A stretch of 64,000 nucleotides of DNA, taken from positions 62,001-126,000 of the forward strand of contig NZ_CAJHAR010000004.1 in assembly GCF_904846415.1 (NCBI RefSeq), written 5' to 3'. The translations under genes and the position numbers were made by a program. The stretch is from Psychrobacter piscatorii. GTDB taxonomy: Bacteria > Pseudomonadota > Gammaproteobacteria > Pseudomonadales > Moraxellaceae. Below the pieces are notes generated by a model. The model searched no databases and was not told where the DNA came from. It worked only from the letters and a program-made list of their open reading frames with translations. Of this stretch, positions 54,372 through 63,561 are shown in pieces (within the stretch, counting starts at the first letter, position 1; each line of letters opens with the position of its first letter).

Positions 54372-55646
54372 ATGAGCTTGCTAACTGCTAGTGTTTTTCT
54401 TCTCCTTCTACTTGCCTTGAGTACCTTTGTTTCTGCCGCTGAAATTGCTATTGCCGCAGGGCGTAAAATCAAACTTCAAATCATGGCAAAAGAAGGCGAT
54501 GTTCGCGCACTTGATGTCCTCAATATGCAGGAGCATCCCGGTAGTTTTATCACCGTGGTACAAATAGTACTAAATGCGGTTGCTATTTCGGCTGGTGCCG
54601 TGGGTGAATCAGCCATCAGTCCTTACCTAGAGCAGTTATTCAATAGTGAAGCGATCGCATCGGTCATATCATTTGTACTCATCACCAGCTTGTTTTCACT
54701 ACTTGCCGATCTCATGCCCAGACGTTTGGCGATGTCGAATGCTGAGATGATAGCGGTGCGACTGGTACGCCCTATGATGCTATTAATTTTTGTATTAAAG
54801 CCGATCATATGGGTGTTTGATGGTGCTGCAAATATCCTCTTTAAGTTTTTTGGTATTTCAACCATACGCCAAGACGATATGACCCCAGAGGATATCTATG
54901 CCGTCATGGATGCGGGTGCTGAAGCGGGCGTGATAAAAAAACAAGAGCATCATCTGATCGAAAATATCTTTGATATGCAAGAGCGTACCGTTACCTCGGT
55001 GATGAATCCACGCGAAAATATCGTTTATTTCGATACCAAGACCAGTACCGAAGCTGTCGTAGAGGTCATGATTGAGCAGCCGCATAATAAGTTTTTGGTC
55101 TGTCATGATGACGATTTAGAACATATCGTTGGCTACGTAGAGTCTCGCAGTTTTTTGGCGTTGGTTCTAAACCAGCAAGAGGTTAGCCTGACAAACAAAT
55201 CTCTGCTAAAGCCTGCGCTTTTTGTGCCTGATACGTTGTCTTTGTTTGAAGTACTCGAGATGTTTAAGTCTACTGGTGCAGACTTTGCGGTCATTGTGAA
55301 TGAGTATGGACTCGTGGTTGGGGTTATCACACTCAAAGACGTCATGAGTATCGTGATGGGTGAGCTGGTAACGCTTGAGGAACAGCCTATTGTCCAGCGT
55401 ACAGACAACTCGTGGTTGATCGATGGTATGACCCCTATTGAAGATGTCATTCGTGCATTAGATATCGTCGACTTACCACGCAGTGAGAACTATGAGACCA
55501 TCAGCGGCTTTATGATGTATATGCTTCGCAAAATTCCTAAGAAGACCGATACGATCGAGTATGCCAATTATCGGTTTGAAATCATTGCCACCGATAATCT
55601 GAAAATCACTCAAATGCTAGTGACCAAACGAGAAGATACGGTTTGA
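54372..55646 (+). CDS. CNNM/CorC-type membrane protein (DUF21 and CBS domains)
   Basis: The 424-residue protein has the hemolysin-C/CorC layout. An N-terminal DUF21 membrane domain (residues 1-185) has STFVSAAEIAIAAGRK, FITVVQIVLNAVAISAGAVGE and LLADLMPRRLAMSNAE. A paired CBS module (about 200-330) has VTSVMNPRENIVYFD and ADFAVIVNEYGLVVGVITLKDVM. The C-terminal CorC_HlyC domain has DGMTPIEDVIRALDI and TISGFMMYMLRKIP. The family is linked to magnesium and cobalt efflux or regulation; a toxin role is not implied. It converges on the YggS-type gene with a short stem between. Confidence 0.9.
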   Translation: MSLLTASVFLLLLLALSTFVSAAEIAIAAGRKIKLQIMAKEGDVRALDVLNMQEHPGSFITVVQIVLNAVAISAGAVGESAISPYLEQLFNSEAIASVISFVLITSLFSLLADLMPRRLAMSNAEMIAVRLVRPMMLLIFVLKPIIWVFDGAANILFKFFGISTIRQDDMTPEDIYAVMDAGAEAGVIKKQEHHLIENIFDMQERTVTSVMNPRENIVYFDTKTSTEAVVEVMIEQPHNKFLVCHDDDLEHIVGYVESRSFLALVLNQQEVSLTNKSLLKPALFVPDTLSLFEVLEMFKSTGADFAVIVNEYGLVVGVITLKDVMSIVMGELVTLEEQPIVQRTDNSWLIDGMTPIEDVIRALDIVDLPRSENYETISGFMMYMLRKIPKKTDTIEYANYRFEIIATDNLKITQMLVTKREDTV

Positions 55647-55652
55647 TTGATT

Positions 55653-55680
55653 GGCCAATTAATCATTTATTCAATTGGCC
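55653..55680. repeat. Stem-loop between convergent genes
   Basis: An 8-bp stem GGCCAATT / AATTGGCC with a 12-nt loop, seven bases past the DUF21-protein stop. No T-tract follows; it may act as a weak shared 3' end. Confidence 0.5.
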
Positions 55681-55712
55681 TAGGACGCAGCATTTTAGCC
55701 TCACGCACAAAA

Positions 55713-56450
55713 CTAATCTCGCGCACCAAAGATAGCCGTACCAACACGTACCATGGTAGAGCCGTTGTTTATCGCCTCTGCCATATCACCACTCATCCCC
55801 ATACTAAGCGTATCCCAAGCGTTCAACTCTGGATGGTTGGCTTTGATATCGTCAAACAATGCATTGGTTCGAGCAAAGGCATCTGTATCTGCTTTGGCAG
55901 GGATAATCATCAACCCGCGCAGTTGCAAGCGCTCATAGCCTTTAATCGCTGTGATCAATGCTGGTAGCTCTGCTGGTAGGCAACCTGACTTGCTGTCTTC
56001 GTTGTCAATATTTACCTGAATCAGTACGTTCAATGCTGGGAGCTCATCTGGGCGTTGGTCATTTAAACGTTTGGCGATGATATCGCGCTCAAGGGTTTGC
56101 ACCCAATCAAAATGCTCGGCAATATCGCGTGTCTTATTACGCTGAATACTACCGATATAATGCCAGACGATATCCGCGCATTCAGGATTCAATTTTAGCG
56201 TATTTATTTTTTCAATGGCTTCTTGTAGATAGTTCTCGCCAAAATGCTGCTGTCCTTCATTCGCCAAAGTAGCAATCATATTGGCAGGCTTAGTTTTTGA
56301 CACGGCTAGCAAAATTGTAGTATTGGCAGATCTACTATCTCGCTCAGATGCATGTTCATAGGCTTGGGTCATTTGCTCTTTGACTTGCTGCCAATTAGCG
56401 ACAAGCGTCTGATTATCAATACTTTGATTTGTCTCTTTCATATCAGTCAT
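55713..56450 (-). CDS. YggS-family pyridoxal phosphate homeostasis protein
   Basis: About 245 residues from the ATG at 56450; nearby in-frame ATGs at 56465 and 56441 are alternatives. It is a single TIM-barrel PLP-binding protein related to alanine racemase: ILLAVSKTKPANMI with the PLP lysine, HFGENYLQEAIEKI, IVWHYIGSIQRNKTRDIA, LIQVNIDNEDSKSGC, LRGLMIIPA, LSMGMSGDMAEAINNGSTMVRVGTAIFG. It balances cellular PLP and amino-acid pools rather than catalysing a known reaction. In many relatives it lies beside pilT, as here (divergent). Confidence 0.93.
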   Translation of the reverse strand: MTDMKETNQSIDNQTLVANWQQVKEQMTQAYEHASERDSRSANTTILLAVSKTKPANMIATLANEGQQHFGENYLQEAIEKINTLKLNPECADIVWHYIGSIQRNKTRDIAEHFDWVQTLERDIIAKRLNDQRPDELPALNVLIQVNIDNEDSKSGCLPAELPALITAIKGYERLQLRGLMIIPAKADTDAFARTNALFDDIKANHPELNAWDTLSMGMSGDMAEAINNGSTMVRVGTAIFGARD

Positions 56451-56767
56451 ATATAGGGCTCTCAAAGTTTGCTTAATTTTTAATAGGTTTTATAAAAAGT
56501 TTATGGCTAATATTCATGTATAAAATTAGCTCGAAAATGACGAATTTCATATTTTCTTAAAGGAGTAGATGGTTAAATACTCACAGTCTTGTTATGATAT
56601 TGTTACATGCTTTAACATATGCTACTGAATATGATAGCGGTGGTAAAGACTGCATGCTGGTTCACTCTTCCATATTTTACGCTTGAACAAAGCGATTGAT
56701 AGGTAGTTTACCACGTGCCTTTGTGCTCTTTTGTCTTACCCTGACTAATTGATAGGAATATCGGATT
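56451..56767. other. 317-bp divergent spacer between the YggS-type gene and pilT
   Basis: AT-rich, with both promoters expected. No ORF or hairpin is supported. Confidence 0.4.
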
Positions 56768-57823
56768 ATGGCTGAAAAAAACACCTTAAGTATCGAAGAC
56801 TTGCTACGTTTTACGGTCAAACATAAAGCATCAGATTTACATATTTCAGCTGGCATGCCTGCGATGATTCGTACCGATGGCGAGATGACACGCATCAATA
56901 TGCCTGCGATGACGCACCAAGTGGTTCATCAGCTCATTTATGACATTATGAATGACAAGCAGCGCGCTGATTTTGAAGAATTTTTTGAGACAGATTTTTC
57001 TTTTGAGATTCCAAACTTGGCACGTTTTCGAGTCAATGCATTCAATCAAAATCGCGGCGCAGGCGCGGTATTCCGTACCATCCCTTCTAAAGTATTGACC
57101 ATGGAAGACTTAGGCATGGGCGACGTGTTCAAACGTGTCTCAGACTTCAAACGTGGCGTAGTATTGGTTACCGGCCCAACTGGTTCGGGCAAATCGACGA
57201 CGCTGGCGGCAATGATTGATTATATTAACGAAAGCCGTAAAGAGCACATTTTAACGATTGAAGATCCGATTGAATTTGTTCATGAATCGAAAAAAAGTCT
57301 GATTAACCAGCGTGAAGTACACCGTGATACCTTGGGTTTTGAGCCTGCATTGCGTTCAGCATTGCGAGAAGATCCAGATGTCATCTTGGTTGGTGAGTTA
57401 CGTGACCTTGAGACCATTCGTTTGGCATTGACTGCAGCAGAAACAGGACATTTAGTATTCGGCACTCTGCATACTAGCTCAGCCGCTAAGACGATTGACC
57501 GTGTCATCGACGTGTTCCCAGCCGCCGAAAAAGATATGATTCGTGCGATGCTATCGGAGTCACTGCAAGCGGTTATTTCACAAACACTGCTACGTCGTCA
57601 AGCTGGTGGACGTGTGGCAGCTCATGAAATCATGCTAGGCACACCCGCTATCCGTAACCTAATACGTGAAAACAAAATTGCTCAGATGTATTCTGCCATC
57701 CAAACGGGTGCAGGCGAAGGCATGATTACACTTGATCAAACGCTAAAAAACTTGGTAGGCAAAGGCACCATCAGCAAAGATGTGGCTCGTCCTTATGCCA
57801 AGCAACCTGAGGCATTTTTATAG
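56768..57823 (+). CDS. pilT: Type IV pilus retraction ATPase PilT
   Basis: The 351-residue cytoplasmic hexameric ATPase disassembles type IV pili and drives twitching. An N-terminal PAS-like region has ASDLHISAGMPAMIR. The secretion-ATPase core has Walker A GPTGSGKST (136-144), the Asp-box LTIEDPIEFVH, Walker B region DPDVILVGELRDLETI, and the His-box TGHLVFGTLHTSSAAKTIDR. The diagnostic PilT motif AIRNLIRENKIAQMYSAIQTG is near the C-terminus. It is immediately followed by pilU, 119 bp apart, the usual pair. AGGAAT lies upstream of the ATG. Confidence 0.97.
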   Translation: MAEKNTLSIEDLLRFTVKHKASDLHISAGMPAMIRTDGEMTRINMPAMTHQVVHQLIYDIMNDKQRADFEEFFETDFSFEIPNLARFRVNAFNQNRGAGAVFRTIPSKVLTMEDLGMGDVFKRVSDFKRGVVLVTGPTGSGKSTTLAAMIDYINESRKEHILTIEDPIEFVHESKKSLINQREVHRDTLGFEPALRSALREDPDVILVGELRDLETIRLALTAAETGHLVFGTLHTSSAAKTIDRVIDVFPAAEKDMIRAMLSESLQAVISQTLLRRQAGGRVAAHEIMLGTPAIRNLIRENKIAQMYSAIQTGAGEGMITLDQTLKNLVGKGTISKDVARPYAKQPEAFL

Positions 57824-57942
57824 TCTCAGCCAAATCACAAAAAAGCGTGAATGGTGCTAGATTTTTATTGGTCTCTATAAATGACCTTTAATACACTACT
57901 CTAAATAACTTTTAATCGACTTACATCGAATGCAGGTACGAT

Positions 57943-59064
57943 ATGGACATTGATAAATTATTGCAGTTGATGATTAATAAAAATGGCTCTGACCTTTTTA
58001 TTACTGCTGATGTAGCGCCTTCCATGAAAGTAAATGGAAAAATTTTACCTGTCGGGAAAACCCCTTTGACCGCTGATCAAACCATGATGTTAGTCAAAGG
58101 AGTGATGACCCCTAGCCAGCAAAAAGAATTTAAAGAGACGAACGAGTGTCAATTTGCTATATCTGATGAAGCACAGCAGGCACGTTTTCGGGTCAGTGCA
58201 TTCATACAGCGCGATATGGCAGGAATGATTTTACGGAAAATTGAGAATAAAATCCCAACTGTTGAGGAACTACGCTTGCCACCAGCGCTCAAAGAGCTGG
58301 CCATGAAAAAGCGCGGCATTATCTTGCTGGTCGGTGCGACTGGCACAGGTAAATCTTCTACGCTCGCGGCTATGATTGGACATCGTAACCAAAACTCTCA
58401 TGGGCATATCATTACCATAGAAGACCCTATCGAGTTTGTCCATAAACATCGTGGTTGTATCATCACTCAGCGTGAAGTCGGTATCGACACTCATTCATTT
58501 GAAGCAGGACTAAAAAACACGCTGCGCCAAGCACCAGACGTTATCTTGATTGGTGAGATTCGTAACCGCGAGGTCATGAGCTACGCGATTCAGTACGCTG
58601 AGACAGGGCATTTGGTATTTGCAACTTTGCATGCCAATAATGCCAACCAAGCGATTGACCGTATCATTCATTTCTTTGAGACCAGTCGTCATAATCAGCT
58701 ATTTATGGATTTGTCACTGAACTTGCAGGCCATTATCGCTCAGCAACTCATTCCAACTCCTGACGGCAAAGGACGCCGTGCTGCCATTGAGATTTTATTA
58801 AACTCACAGCTGATTAGCGACTATATCCGTAAAGGTGAGGTGCATGAAATCAAAGATGTCATGACACGCTCCCGAGACAGCGGTATGCAAACCTTTGATC
58901 AAGCGCTTTTTGATTTGTATGAACAAGGAGAAATCACTTATAAAGAGGCAATTTTGCATGCTGACTCTCCTAACGACTTACGTCTGAAAATTAAGCTCAG
59001 TAGCAAAAACGGTAATGCTAATTTAGATGAAGGTGCTGATAGTTTATCGTTAGACATCAGTTAA
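57943..59064 (+). CDS. pilU: PilT-like accessory retraction ATPase PilU
   Basis: The 373-residue paralogue of PilT helps retraction under load. The N-terminus has GSDLFITADVAPSMKVNG. The core has Walker A GATGTGKSS (131-139), HIITIEDPIEFVHKH, APDVILIGEIRNREVMSYA, and AETGHLVFATLHANNANQAIDRI. The C-terminal region has SQLISDYIRKGEVHEIKDVM, the PilU form of the PilT motif, followed by a polar, acidic tail. It probably shares a transcript with pilT. A strong terminator follows. Confidence 0.95.
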   Translation: MDIDKLLQLMINKNGSDLFITADVAPSMKVNGKILPVGKTPLTADQTMMLVKGVMTPSQQKEFKETNECQFAISDEAQQARFRVSAFIQRDMAGMILRKIENKIPTVEELRLPPALKELAMKKRGIILLVGATGTGKSSTLAAMIGHRNQNSHGHIITIEDPIEFVHKHRGCIITQREVGIDTHSFEAGLKNTLRQAPDVILIGEIRNREVMSYAIQYAETGHLVFATLHANNANQAIDRIIHFFETSRHNQLFMDLSLNLQAIIAQQLIPTPDGKGRRAAIEILLNSQLISDYIRKGEVHEIKDVMTRSRDSGMQTFDQALFDLYEQGEITYKEAILHADSPNDLRLKIKLSSKNGNANLDEGADSLSLDIS

Positions 59065-59108
59065 GTTATTGAGAGTACCATCAGTACATACTTAAAAATT
59101 AAGCTCAA

Positions 59109-59142
59109 AAAAGCCCTCACTATCAATAATGAGGGCTTTTTA
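59109..59142. terminator. Terminator between pilU and fur
   Basis: An 11-bp stem AAAAGCCCTCA / TGAGGGCTTTT with a 10-nt loop and A/T flanks on both sides. It serves both convergent genes. Confidence 0.92.
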
Positions 59143-59200
59143 ATATGAGAGATCTTAGAATCATGTATAAAAATAAAACCTTACTTGATAACCAAAGTCA

Positions 59201-59635
59201 TTACTTGGCACTGTCTCTGCAAGCTTGGTCAGCACAAATACCATATAAGACCAACGAATGACCTGAAAGTTTAAAGCCGTGCTTTTCTGCGACTTTCAGC
59301 TGCTCTTCCTCGATCATCTCATTATGGAACTCAATGATTTTGCCACAAACATCACAGACCAGATGGTCGTGATGCTCTTCTTGAGTGATTTCAAACACTG
59401 ACAGATTATTTTCAAAGTTGTGACGTTCTACAATACCCGCTTGCTCAAATTGAGTGAGTACACGATAGACTGTGGCAAGACCAACATCTTCACCTTGTTC
59501 GATGAGCGCTTTGTATACTTCTTCTGCACTCATGTGGTGTAACTCGGCGCTTTCTAGCAGCTCTAAAATCTTGATACGAGGTAACGTAACCTTCAATCCT
59601 GCTCTACGTAAATCTTGATTGGTAAAAGAAGCCAT
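59201..59635 (-). CDS. fur: Ferric uptake regulator Fur
   Basis: The 144-residue iron-responsive repressor has a winged-helix N-terminal domain (LRRAGLKVTLPRIKILELL, HMSAEEVYKALIEQGEDVGLATVYRVL with the recognition helix). The C-terminal dimerisation domain has the metal-site histidines (EEHHDHLVCDVCGKIIEF) and a second cysteine pair (CADQAC). Length and motifs are typical. AAGGGAT precedes the ATG. It is divergent from bamE, an arrangement common in this class. A dyad in the shared spacer may be its own operator. Confidence 0.97.
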   Translation of the reverse strand: MASFTNQDLRRAGLKVTLPRIKILELLESAELHHMSAEEVYKALIEQGEDVGLATVYRVLTQFEQAGIVERHNFENNLSVFEITQEEHHDHLVCDVCGKIIEFHNEMIEEEQLKVAEKHGFKLSGHSLVLYGICADQACRDSAK

Positions 59636-59962
59636 AATATCCCTTCTGACTGTGACAGTCTTAGCAAATGAAAAACTAAAAAATATGAGATAAATAATCG
59701 TTGATGATTATTCTTTATTAAATATAGGTGGTTTTAACACCCTCAAAACAGTGCTGATGAGGTGACGGACTGCTTTATAACTGCCTGAATAACCGCAGTG
59801 CAAGCCTATGAATTTAAAATATAAATAATAAAACCATTCAGGTGGTGTTTGGTAAATAATGTCGTAAGTGGTAGGCAATTGCAAGTAAATGACGTATCAT
59901 TTGTCCAAGATTGTCGGTCAGACTCGCACCATCTAACTCTGGCCGCGCCTAATTCATTTCTT
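59636..59962. other. 327-bp divergent spacer between fur and bamE
   Basis: It holds both promoters and the dyad at 59693-59712. The bamE reading frame is open from 59849, but its start is placed at 59963. Confidence 0.45.
59693..59712 (-). promoter_or_regulatory. AT-rich dyad upstream of fur, possible autoregulatory site
   Basis: AATAATC gttgat GATTATT lies about 60-75 nt upstream of the fur start. It resembles Fur-box half-sites but has a 6-nt spacer rather than the canonical one, so the assignment is tentative. Confidence 0.35.
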
Positions 59963-60382
59963 ATGAGTCATCTTACCATGATAAAGACATTAAATTTTCG
60001 TCCGTTAAGCCATGCCAGCGTACTACGTAACATTGTCATCACCAGTATGCTGAGCGCTACTGTCGCTATGTCTGGCTGCTCACTATTGAGCGTTTATAAG
60101 ATTGATTTGCCTCAAGGCACAGCGATTACTCAAACCCAAGCACAAAAACTAAAAGTAGGGATGAATCAGAACCAAGTACTTTATATCCTTGGCAGTCCTG
60201 CGATTAGAGACACCCTTGAGCCTAAGCGCTGGGATTACATTTACGACTACCAAGCAGGCACCGAGGGCCGCCGTAAAGGCATTGCTGATGTCAAAAATGC
60301 CAGCCAACACTTAGTCGTTTACTTTGATGATAATGGTTTAGTCACTCGCATCGAAGGTATGGAGAGCTTACCAGCATCGTAA
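59963..60382 (+). CDS. bamE: Outer membrane assembly lipoprotein BamE
   Basis: About 139 residues from the ATG at 59963; an ATG at 59978 is also possible, and neither has a clear ribosome site. The N-terminal leader ends in the lipobox MSGC (Cys39). The SmpA/OmlA domain follows: VYKIDLPQGTAITQ, QAQKLKVGMNQNQVLYILGSP, RWDYIYDYQAG and VYFDDNGLVTRIEGM. BamE supports the BAM complex that inserts beta-barrel proteins into the outer membrane. It is divergent from fur and convergent with rnfH, as in several gammaproteobacteria. The leader before the lipobox is longer than usual. Confidence 0.88.
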   Translation: MSHLTMIKTLNFRPLSHASVLRNIVITSMLSATVAMSGCSLLSVYKIDLPQGTAITQTQAQKLKVGMNQNQVLYILGSPAIRDTLEPKRWDYIYDYQAGTEGRRKGIADVKNASQHLVVYFDDNGLVTRIEGMESLPAS

Positions 60383-60432
60383 TCAGTACGATTTATCAGC
60401 TCGAATGACTAACAGTTAAAACAAATAATAGC

Positions 60433-60741
60433 TTATCCGCGAGATTTATTTTTGCGCTGAGACATTGGATCAGCGCTTAAACTGCGATATACCTCGATAC
60501 GGTCAAAAGGCTGCAATAGATAATTCAGCGGCTGTTTTTGTGCATAGATGCCCACATGCCAACGTTTAGCTGTTGGCGTTGTAATGTCTACTGCTTGCTC
60601 ACACCATTTTGCCAGCGCTGCAAATTTTTCAAGCCAGCCAGCTTGACCTAGTGCCTCATACAGACTCGTACCTTGTCTAACCTTTAACGCCAGATAATGC
60701 TGGCGCTGCTCATCTTCCGCATACGCCAGATAGACTGTCAT
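60433..60741 (-). CDS. rnfH: RnfH-family ubiquitin-fold protein (UPF0125)
   Basis: A protein of 102 residues from the ATG at 60741, where GGAG lies three bases upstream; the longer open frame overlaps the previous gene and has no family match. RnfH signatures are VYLAYAEDEQRQHYLALKVRQGTSLYEALGQAG near the N-terminus, WHVGIYAQKQPLNYLLQPFDRIEVYRSLSADPM at the C-terminus. The fold is ubiquitin-like; function is unclear, although the gene often lies by rnf, smpB or bamE. It ends in a basic Arg/Lys tail (RKNKSRG). Confidence 0.85.
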   Translation of the reverse strand: MTVYLAYAEDEQRQHYLALKVRQGTSLYEALGQAGWLEKFAALAKWCEQAVDITTPTAKRWHVGIYAQKQPLNYLLQPFDRIEVYRSLSADPMSQRKNKSRG

Positions 60742-60797
60742 TAACTCCGATTGCAGCGCATTGCTATTGCTATTACTATGCTTGCTACCGTCACCTG

Positions 60798-61928
60798 TTA
60801 GCTCAACCACTGTATCACCCAACCTATCAATGCCAATAGCAATGCCAGCGGTACGACAAGACGTATCGCGACTCGCCATAAGTTATAGAATGCTTCGCTG
60901 CTAAAGTTCAATGATTTACGTAAATGACTGATCTTCATCTGCCATCCTGCAAATACTGATAATAGTAGTACAGCTACACTACTCACTATAACTAAAATGC
61001 CTACTAGCCAAGTCGTCGGAATCGCAACCACCAGTAGCAACGCTAAAACAAAAGTTATTATCAAGCTGACTAATAGCCCAAACTTATGCGTTAACTGCTG
61101 AGTACTGTAATGCAGCAAATAGCTAACGACGAATAGTACGCCAGCCCAATAAAGTAGTTGTCCAATCGGTGGTAACGACATACCACTAATAAATAGCGCG
61201 ACGACCCCTACCAATAGCTGCAAAATCCAAATCGGTAATACCAATTTAGTGGCACGATAATCACGAGCGGCCTTATTTTGTGCTTGTTGGCTGTTTGCTT
61301 CCACGGCAGTGATCGTCTGCTTACTGACCAAGTTTTGCCCGAACCAGTATAATCCTGTACCCGCACCAACACTGACCAATGCTAGCGCCACTGCCCGCGC
61401 CCATTCAACCAAGCTGATATCGGTCATAGCAAAACTAATATTAGGCATACCATTTGCGATGCCCAGTATTAATCCAACGACCATCAATCCAAGGCCAATA
61501 GGCAAAGGCGCGGTCCCAAGCAGACTTAATAGCACAGTAATAACCATCAACCCTGCGGCAATCGCAAAACTTGGCACATCAGGGGTACTATTAAGCTCAG
61601 TCAAGGCAGTTAATATCCCTGTGCTGGCACCTGATATGATCAATGCTGCAATCACAATAGAAACCAATGCAGCCAGCCAACCAAAGCTGCGCCATATTGG
61701 GCTTGCATCTGATTCGCGAGTGAGCTTTTGCATACCAGCCAAAGGTCCCTCGACACTACGATAAGCCAAAGCTATCTCAGCATAAACGACTGGCAACGCG
61801 ACCAACACCATTGCTAGGAGCCATAATAACCAAAAATCAATCTCACCGATTGAAGCAGGGGCGAACCAGCGAAATAATAATAACGGTAATAATACCGCGA
61901 TAAAATAAGAAGCATAACGGATCATCAT
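60798..61928 (-). CDS. Multi-pass membrane protein resembling NSS (SNF) symporters
   Basis: The 376-residue protein has about eleven hydrophobic helices and almost no extramembrane domain. Some segments resemble bacterial neurotransmitter:sodium symporters: FWLLWLLAMVLVALPVVYAEIALAYRS with a glutamate in the second helix, GPLAGMQKLTRESD loop, and the closing NLWRVAIRLVVPLALLLALIGWV. It is shorter than normal NSS proteins (about 440-500) and lacks the helix-1 sodium-binding GNxWRF motif, so it is a divergent or degenerate relative. Its stop lies 57 bp before the rnfH ATG, in another frame. Confidence 0.6.
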   Translation of the reverse strand: MMIRYASYFIAVLLPLLLFRWFAPASIGEIDFWLLWLLAMVLVALPVVYAEIALAYRSVEGPLAGMQKLTRESDASPIWRSFGWLAALVSIVIAALIISGASTGILTALTELNSTPDVPSFAIAAGLMVITVLLSLLGTAPLPIGLGLMVVGLILGIANGMPNISFAMTDISLVEWARAVALALVSVGAGTGLYWFGQNLVSKQTITAVEANSQQAQNKAARDYRATKLVLPIWILQLLVGVVALFISGMSLPPIGQLLYWAGVLFVVSYLLHYSTQQLTHKFGLLVSLIITFVLALLLVVAIPTTWLVGILVIVSSVAVLLLSVFAGWQMKISHLRKSLNFSSEAFYNLWRVAIRLVVPLALLLALIGWVIQWLS

Positions 61929-62120
61929 AATCTCAATCCAAACGATCTAATACCATTCACAAGGACGACAGTAGCAAGTAAAACGAGTTCGATACAGCTA
62001 ATCGCATTTTTGAGCATGGTATAAAGTGAATAACGGTAATTTATAATTATACAGAGCAATGAGTTGCCTCTGTAGAGGAATTCAGCTGTACATTGTCTTT
62101 TCAATATAAGGGACAAACAG

Positions 62121-62150
62121 TTATAAAAAAACCCCGAAATCGGGGTTTAG
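62121..62150 (-). terminator. Terminator of the cytochrome c4 gene
   Basis: A 9-bp stem AAACCCCGA / TCGGGGTTT with a 2-nt centre, then TTTTATAA on the minus strand, about 90 nt past the cytochrome stop. Confidence 0.88.
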
Positions 62151-62237
62151 TAGTTCAGACATGATCAATATATGCAAGGTGCTCAATAATTCTATCTAAA
62201 AAGTGCGTATCAGATATTGATCATCAGTGCCGTTTAA

Positions 62238-62906
62238 TTAGTGAATAGCACTCACATAGTCTGACAAGATACGAATGTCACGATCTGATAATTTCGATGC
62301 AACAGTTTGCATCATGCCCATCTCACCTTCTTTCGCAGCATCATTGACACGTTTTTGATCATCGCTATCGATATCATCAGCACGTCCAGCGGCGCGGAAT
62401 AGTTTTAGCTGAGTGGCAATGTATTGAGCATGCTGTCCGCCTAATTTTGGAAACGCCGCCCAAGGGTTACCTGCAGCGTCCGGACCATGACAACCAGCAC
62501 AACCAATCACACCGCGTGACTTATCACCACCCAAGAATAGTTTAGTGGCTTCTTGGTTCGTTGCAGGGTTGCCGTATCCAACACCCCAAGGTGCTTGGCT
62601 AGAGTAGTAACCTGCCACGTTGGCTAGATCTTGCTGAGACAAGTTAGCAACTTGTGACTGCATGATACCGTTTTTGCGATAGCCTGCTTTAAAGTTAACT
62701 AACTGTTTATAAAGATACTTTACGTTTTGGCCGCCAAGGTTTGGCTGCGCAGGAACAATACTGACCCCATTAAGACCATGACAAGCAGCACAAACGGTTT
62801 CTGCAATTTTCTGACCTGCATCGACGTCATACTCAGGAACAATAATAGCAGCTTGTACGCTGAAACTTGCAACGCATAAGCTGGCAGCAGCGATTAACTT
62901 TTTCAT
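62238..62906 (-). CDS. Cytochrome c4, di-haem
   Basis: The 222-residue periplasmic electron carrier has a signal peptide cut after VQAA (residue 20) and two class I haem c domains. The first has CAACHG at about 36-41 with the methionine ligand in NGIMQSQV; the second has CAGCHG at about 136-141 with MMQTVAS. The di-haem layout, length and GGQNVKYLYKQL / GGQHAQYIATQL repeats are typical of c4, which carries electrons to terminal oxidases. AGGAT precedes the ATG. A cytochrome c5-like gene follows on the same strand about 320 bp upstream of it. Confidence 0.93.
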   Translation of the reverse strand: MKKLIAAASLCVASFSVQAAIIVPEYDVDAGQKIAETVCAACHGLNGVSIVPAQPNLGGQNVKYLYKQLVNFKAGYRKNGIMQSQVANLSQQDLANVAGYYSSQAPWGVGYGNPATNQEATKLFLGGDKSRGVIGCAGCHGPDAAGNPWAAFPKLGGQHAQYIATQLKLFRAAGRADDIDSDDQKRVNDAAKEGEMGMMQTVASKLSDRDIRILSDYVSAIH

Positions 62907-63225
62907 TGATACAAATCCTACTAGCTCGGCGTAAGCATTATTTAGAGTGATTGCACGGATAAGATACCTGATATAGCCGCCTCTTTAATCATAGGCGTGG
63001 CATATATTTTGAGGTCTTGGACACAAGCAGTCTGAAAGTACTTACTAACATCAGGGTTTATTTTCGATTATTATAGCAAGACTTTGTATCATTTGCCTAC
63101 TTAATCGTAGTATTCATCAGTTTTCTAATGAGCCTAGCCTAAAGTACAGGGCAAAAATAAAAAGCGCATTCAGGTTGTAAACCCAGCGCCCTATTTTATC
63201 GCTTCAAGCTCCATTTCTAAATGGA
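62907..63225. other. 319-bp spacer between the cytochrome genes
   Basis: It holds the terminator of the c5-like gene (63163-63190) and the c4 promoter. No ORF is supported. Confidence 0.45.
63155..63190 (-). terminator. Terminator of the cytochrome c5-like gene
   Basis: On the minus strand GCGC-GGTT / AACC-GCGC with internal mismatches is followed by TTTTTATTTTT, about 36 nt past the stop. Confidence 0.7.
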
Positions 63226-63561
63226 CTACTTGCTCATATACTCGATAAGCTTGCGATAGTCATCATCGCTACAGGTGTCACAGAGACCGCCTGCTGGCAT
63301 CTGAATCATGCCACTTTTGACAGACTTAATGAGTGTCGGCATTCCCTTTTGCTCAATAAGTTTCTGCCATTTAGCACTGTCGCCTTTTTTGATAGCATTT
63401 AGCGCGCCACTATCATGACAAGCTGCACATGAGTTATCATAAGTAGTAGCAATATCAGCCGCACCTGCGCTACTGATCATGATGCCACTTAGCAATAAGG
63501 CAGCACTGCCAACTGTTAGAGCATGATAGCCCTTGCTAAGAAGTCTATTGATTGAAAACAT
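63226..63561 (-). CDS. Cytochrome c5-like mono-haem protein
   Basis: The 111-residue exported cytochrome has a signal peptide cut near SAGAAD (residue 33). The single haem site is CAACHD at about residues 44-49. The axial methionine is probably in MIQMPAGG. After it, GLCDTCSDDDYRKLIEYM holds the extra cysteine pair that forms a disulfide in c5 cytochromes. AGGAGGT precedes the ATG, an unusually strong ribosome site. It stands alone near cytochrome c4; the two are plausible alternative carriers to an oxidase. Confidence 0.9.
   Translation of the reverse strand: MFSINRLLSKGYHALTVGSAALLLSGIMISSAGAADIATTYDNSCAACHDSGALNAIKKGDSAKWQKLIEQKGMPTLIKSVKSGMIQMPAGGLCDTCSDDDYRKLIEYMSK

Noticed and set aside
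54372..55646. Reading the DUF21/CBS protein as a hemolysin toxin
   Set aside because: The old name is misleading; the domain order is that of CNNM/CorC ion-transport proteins.
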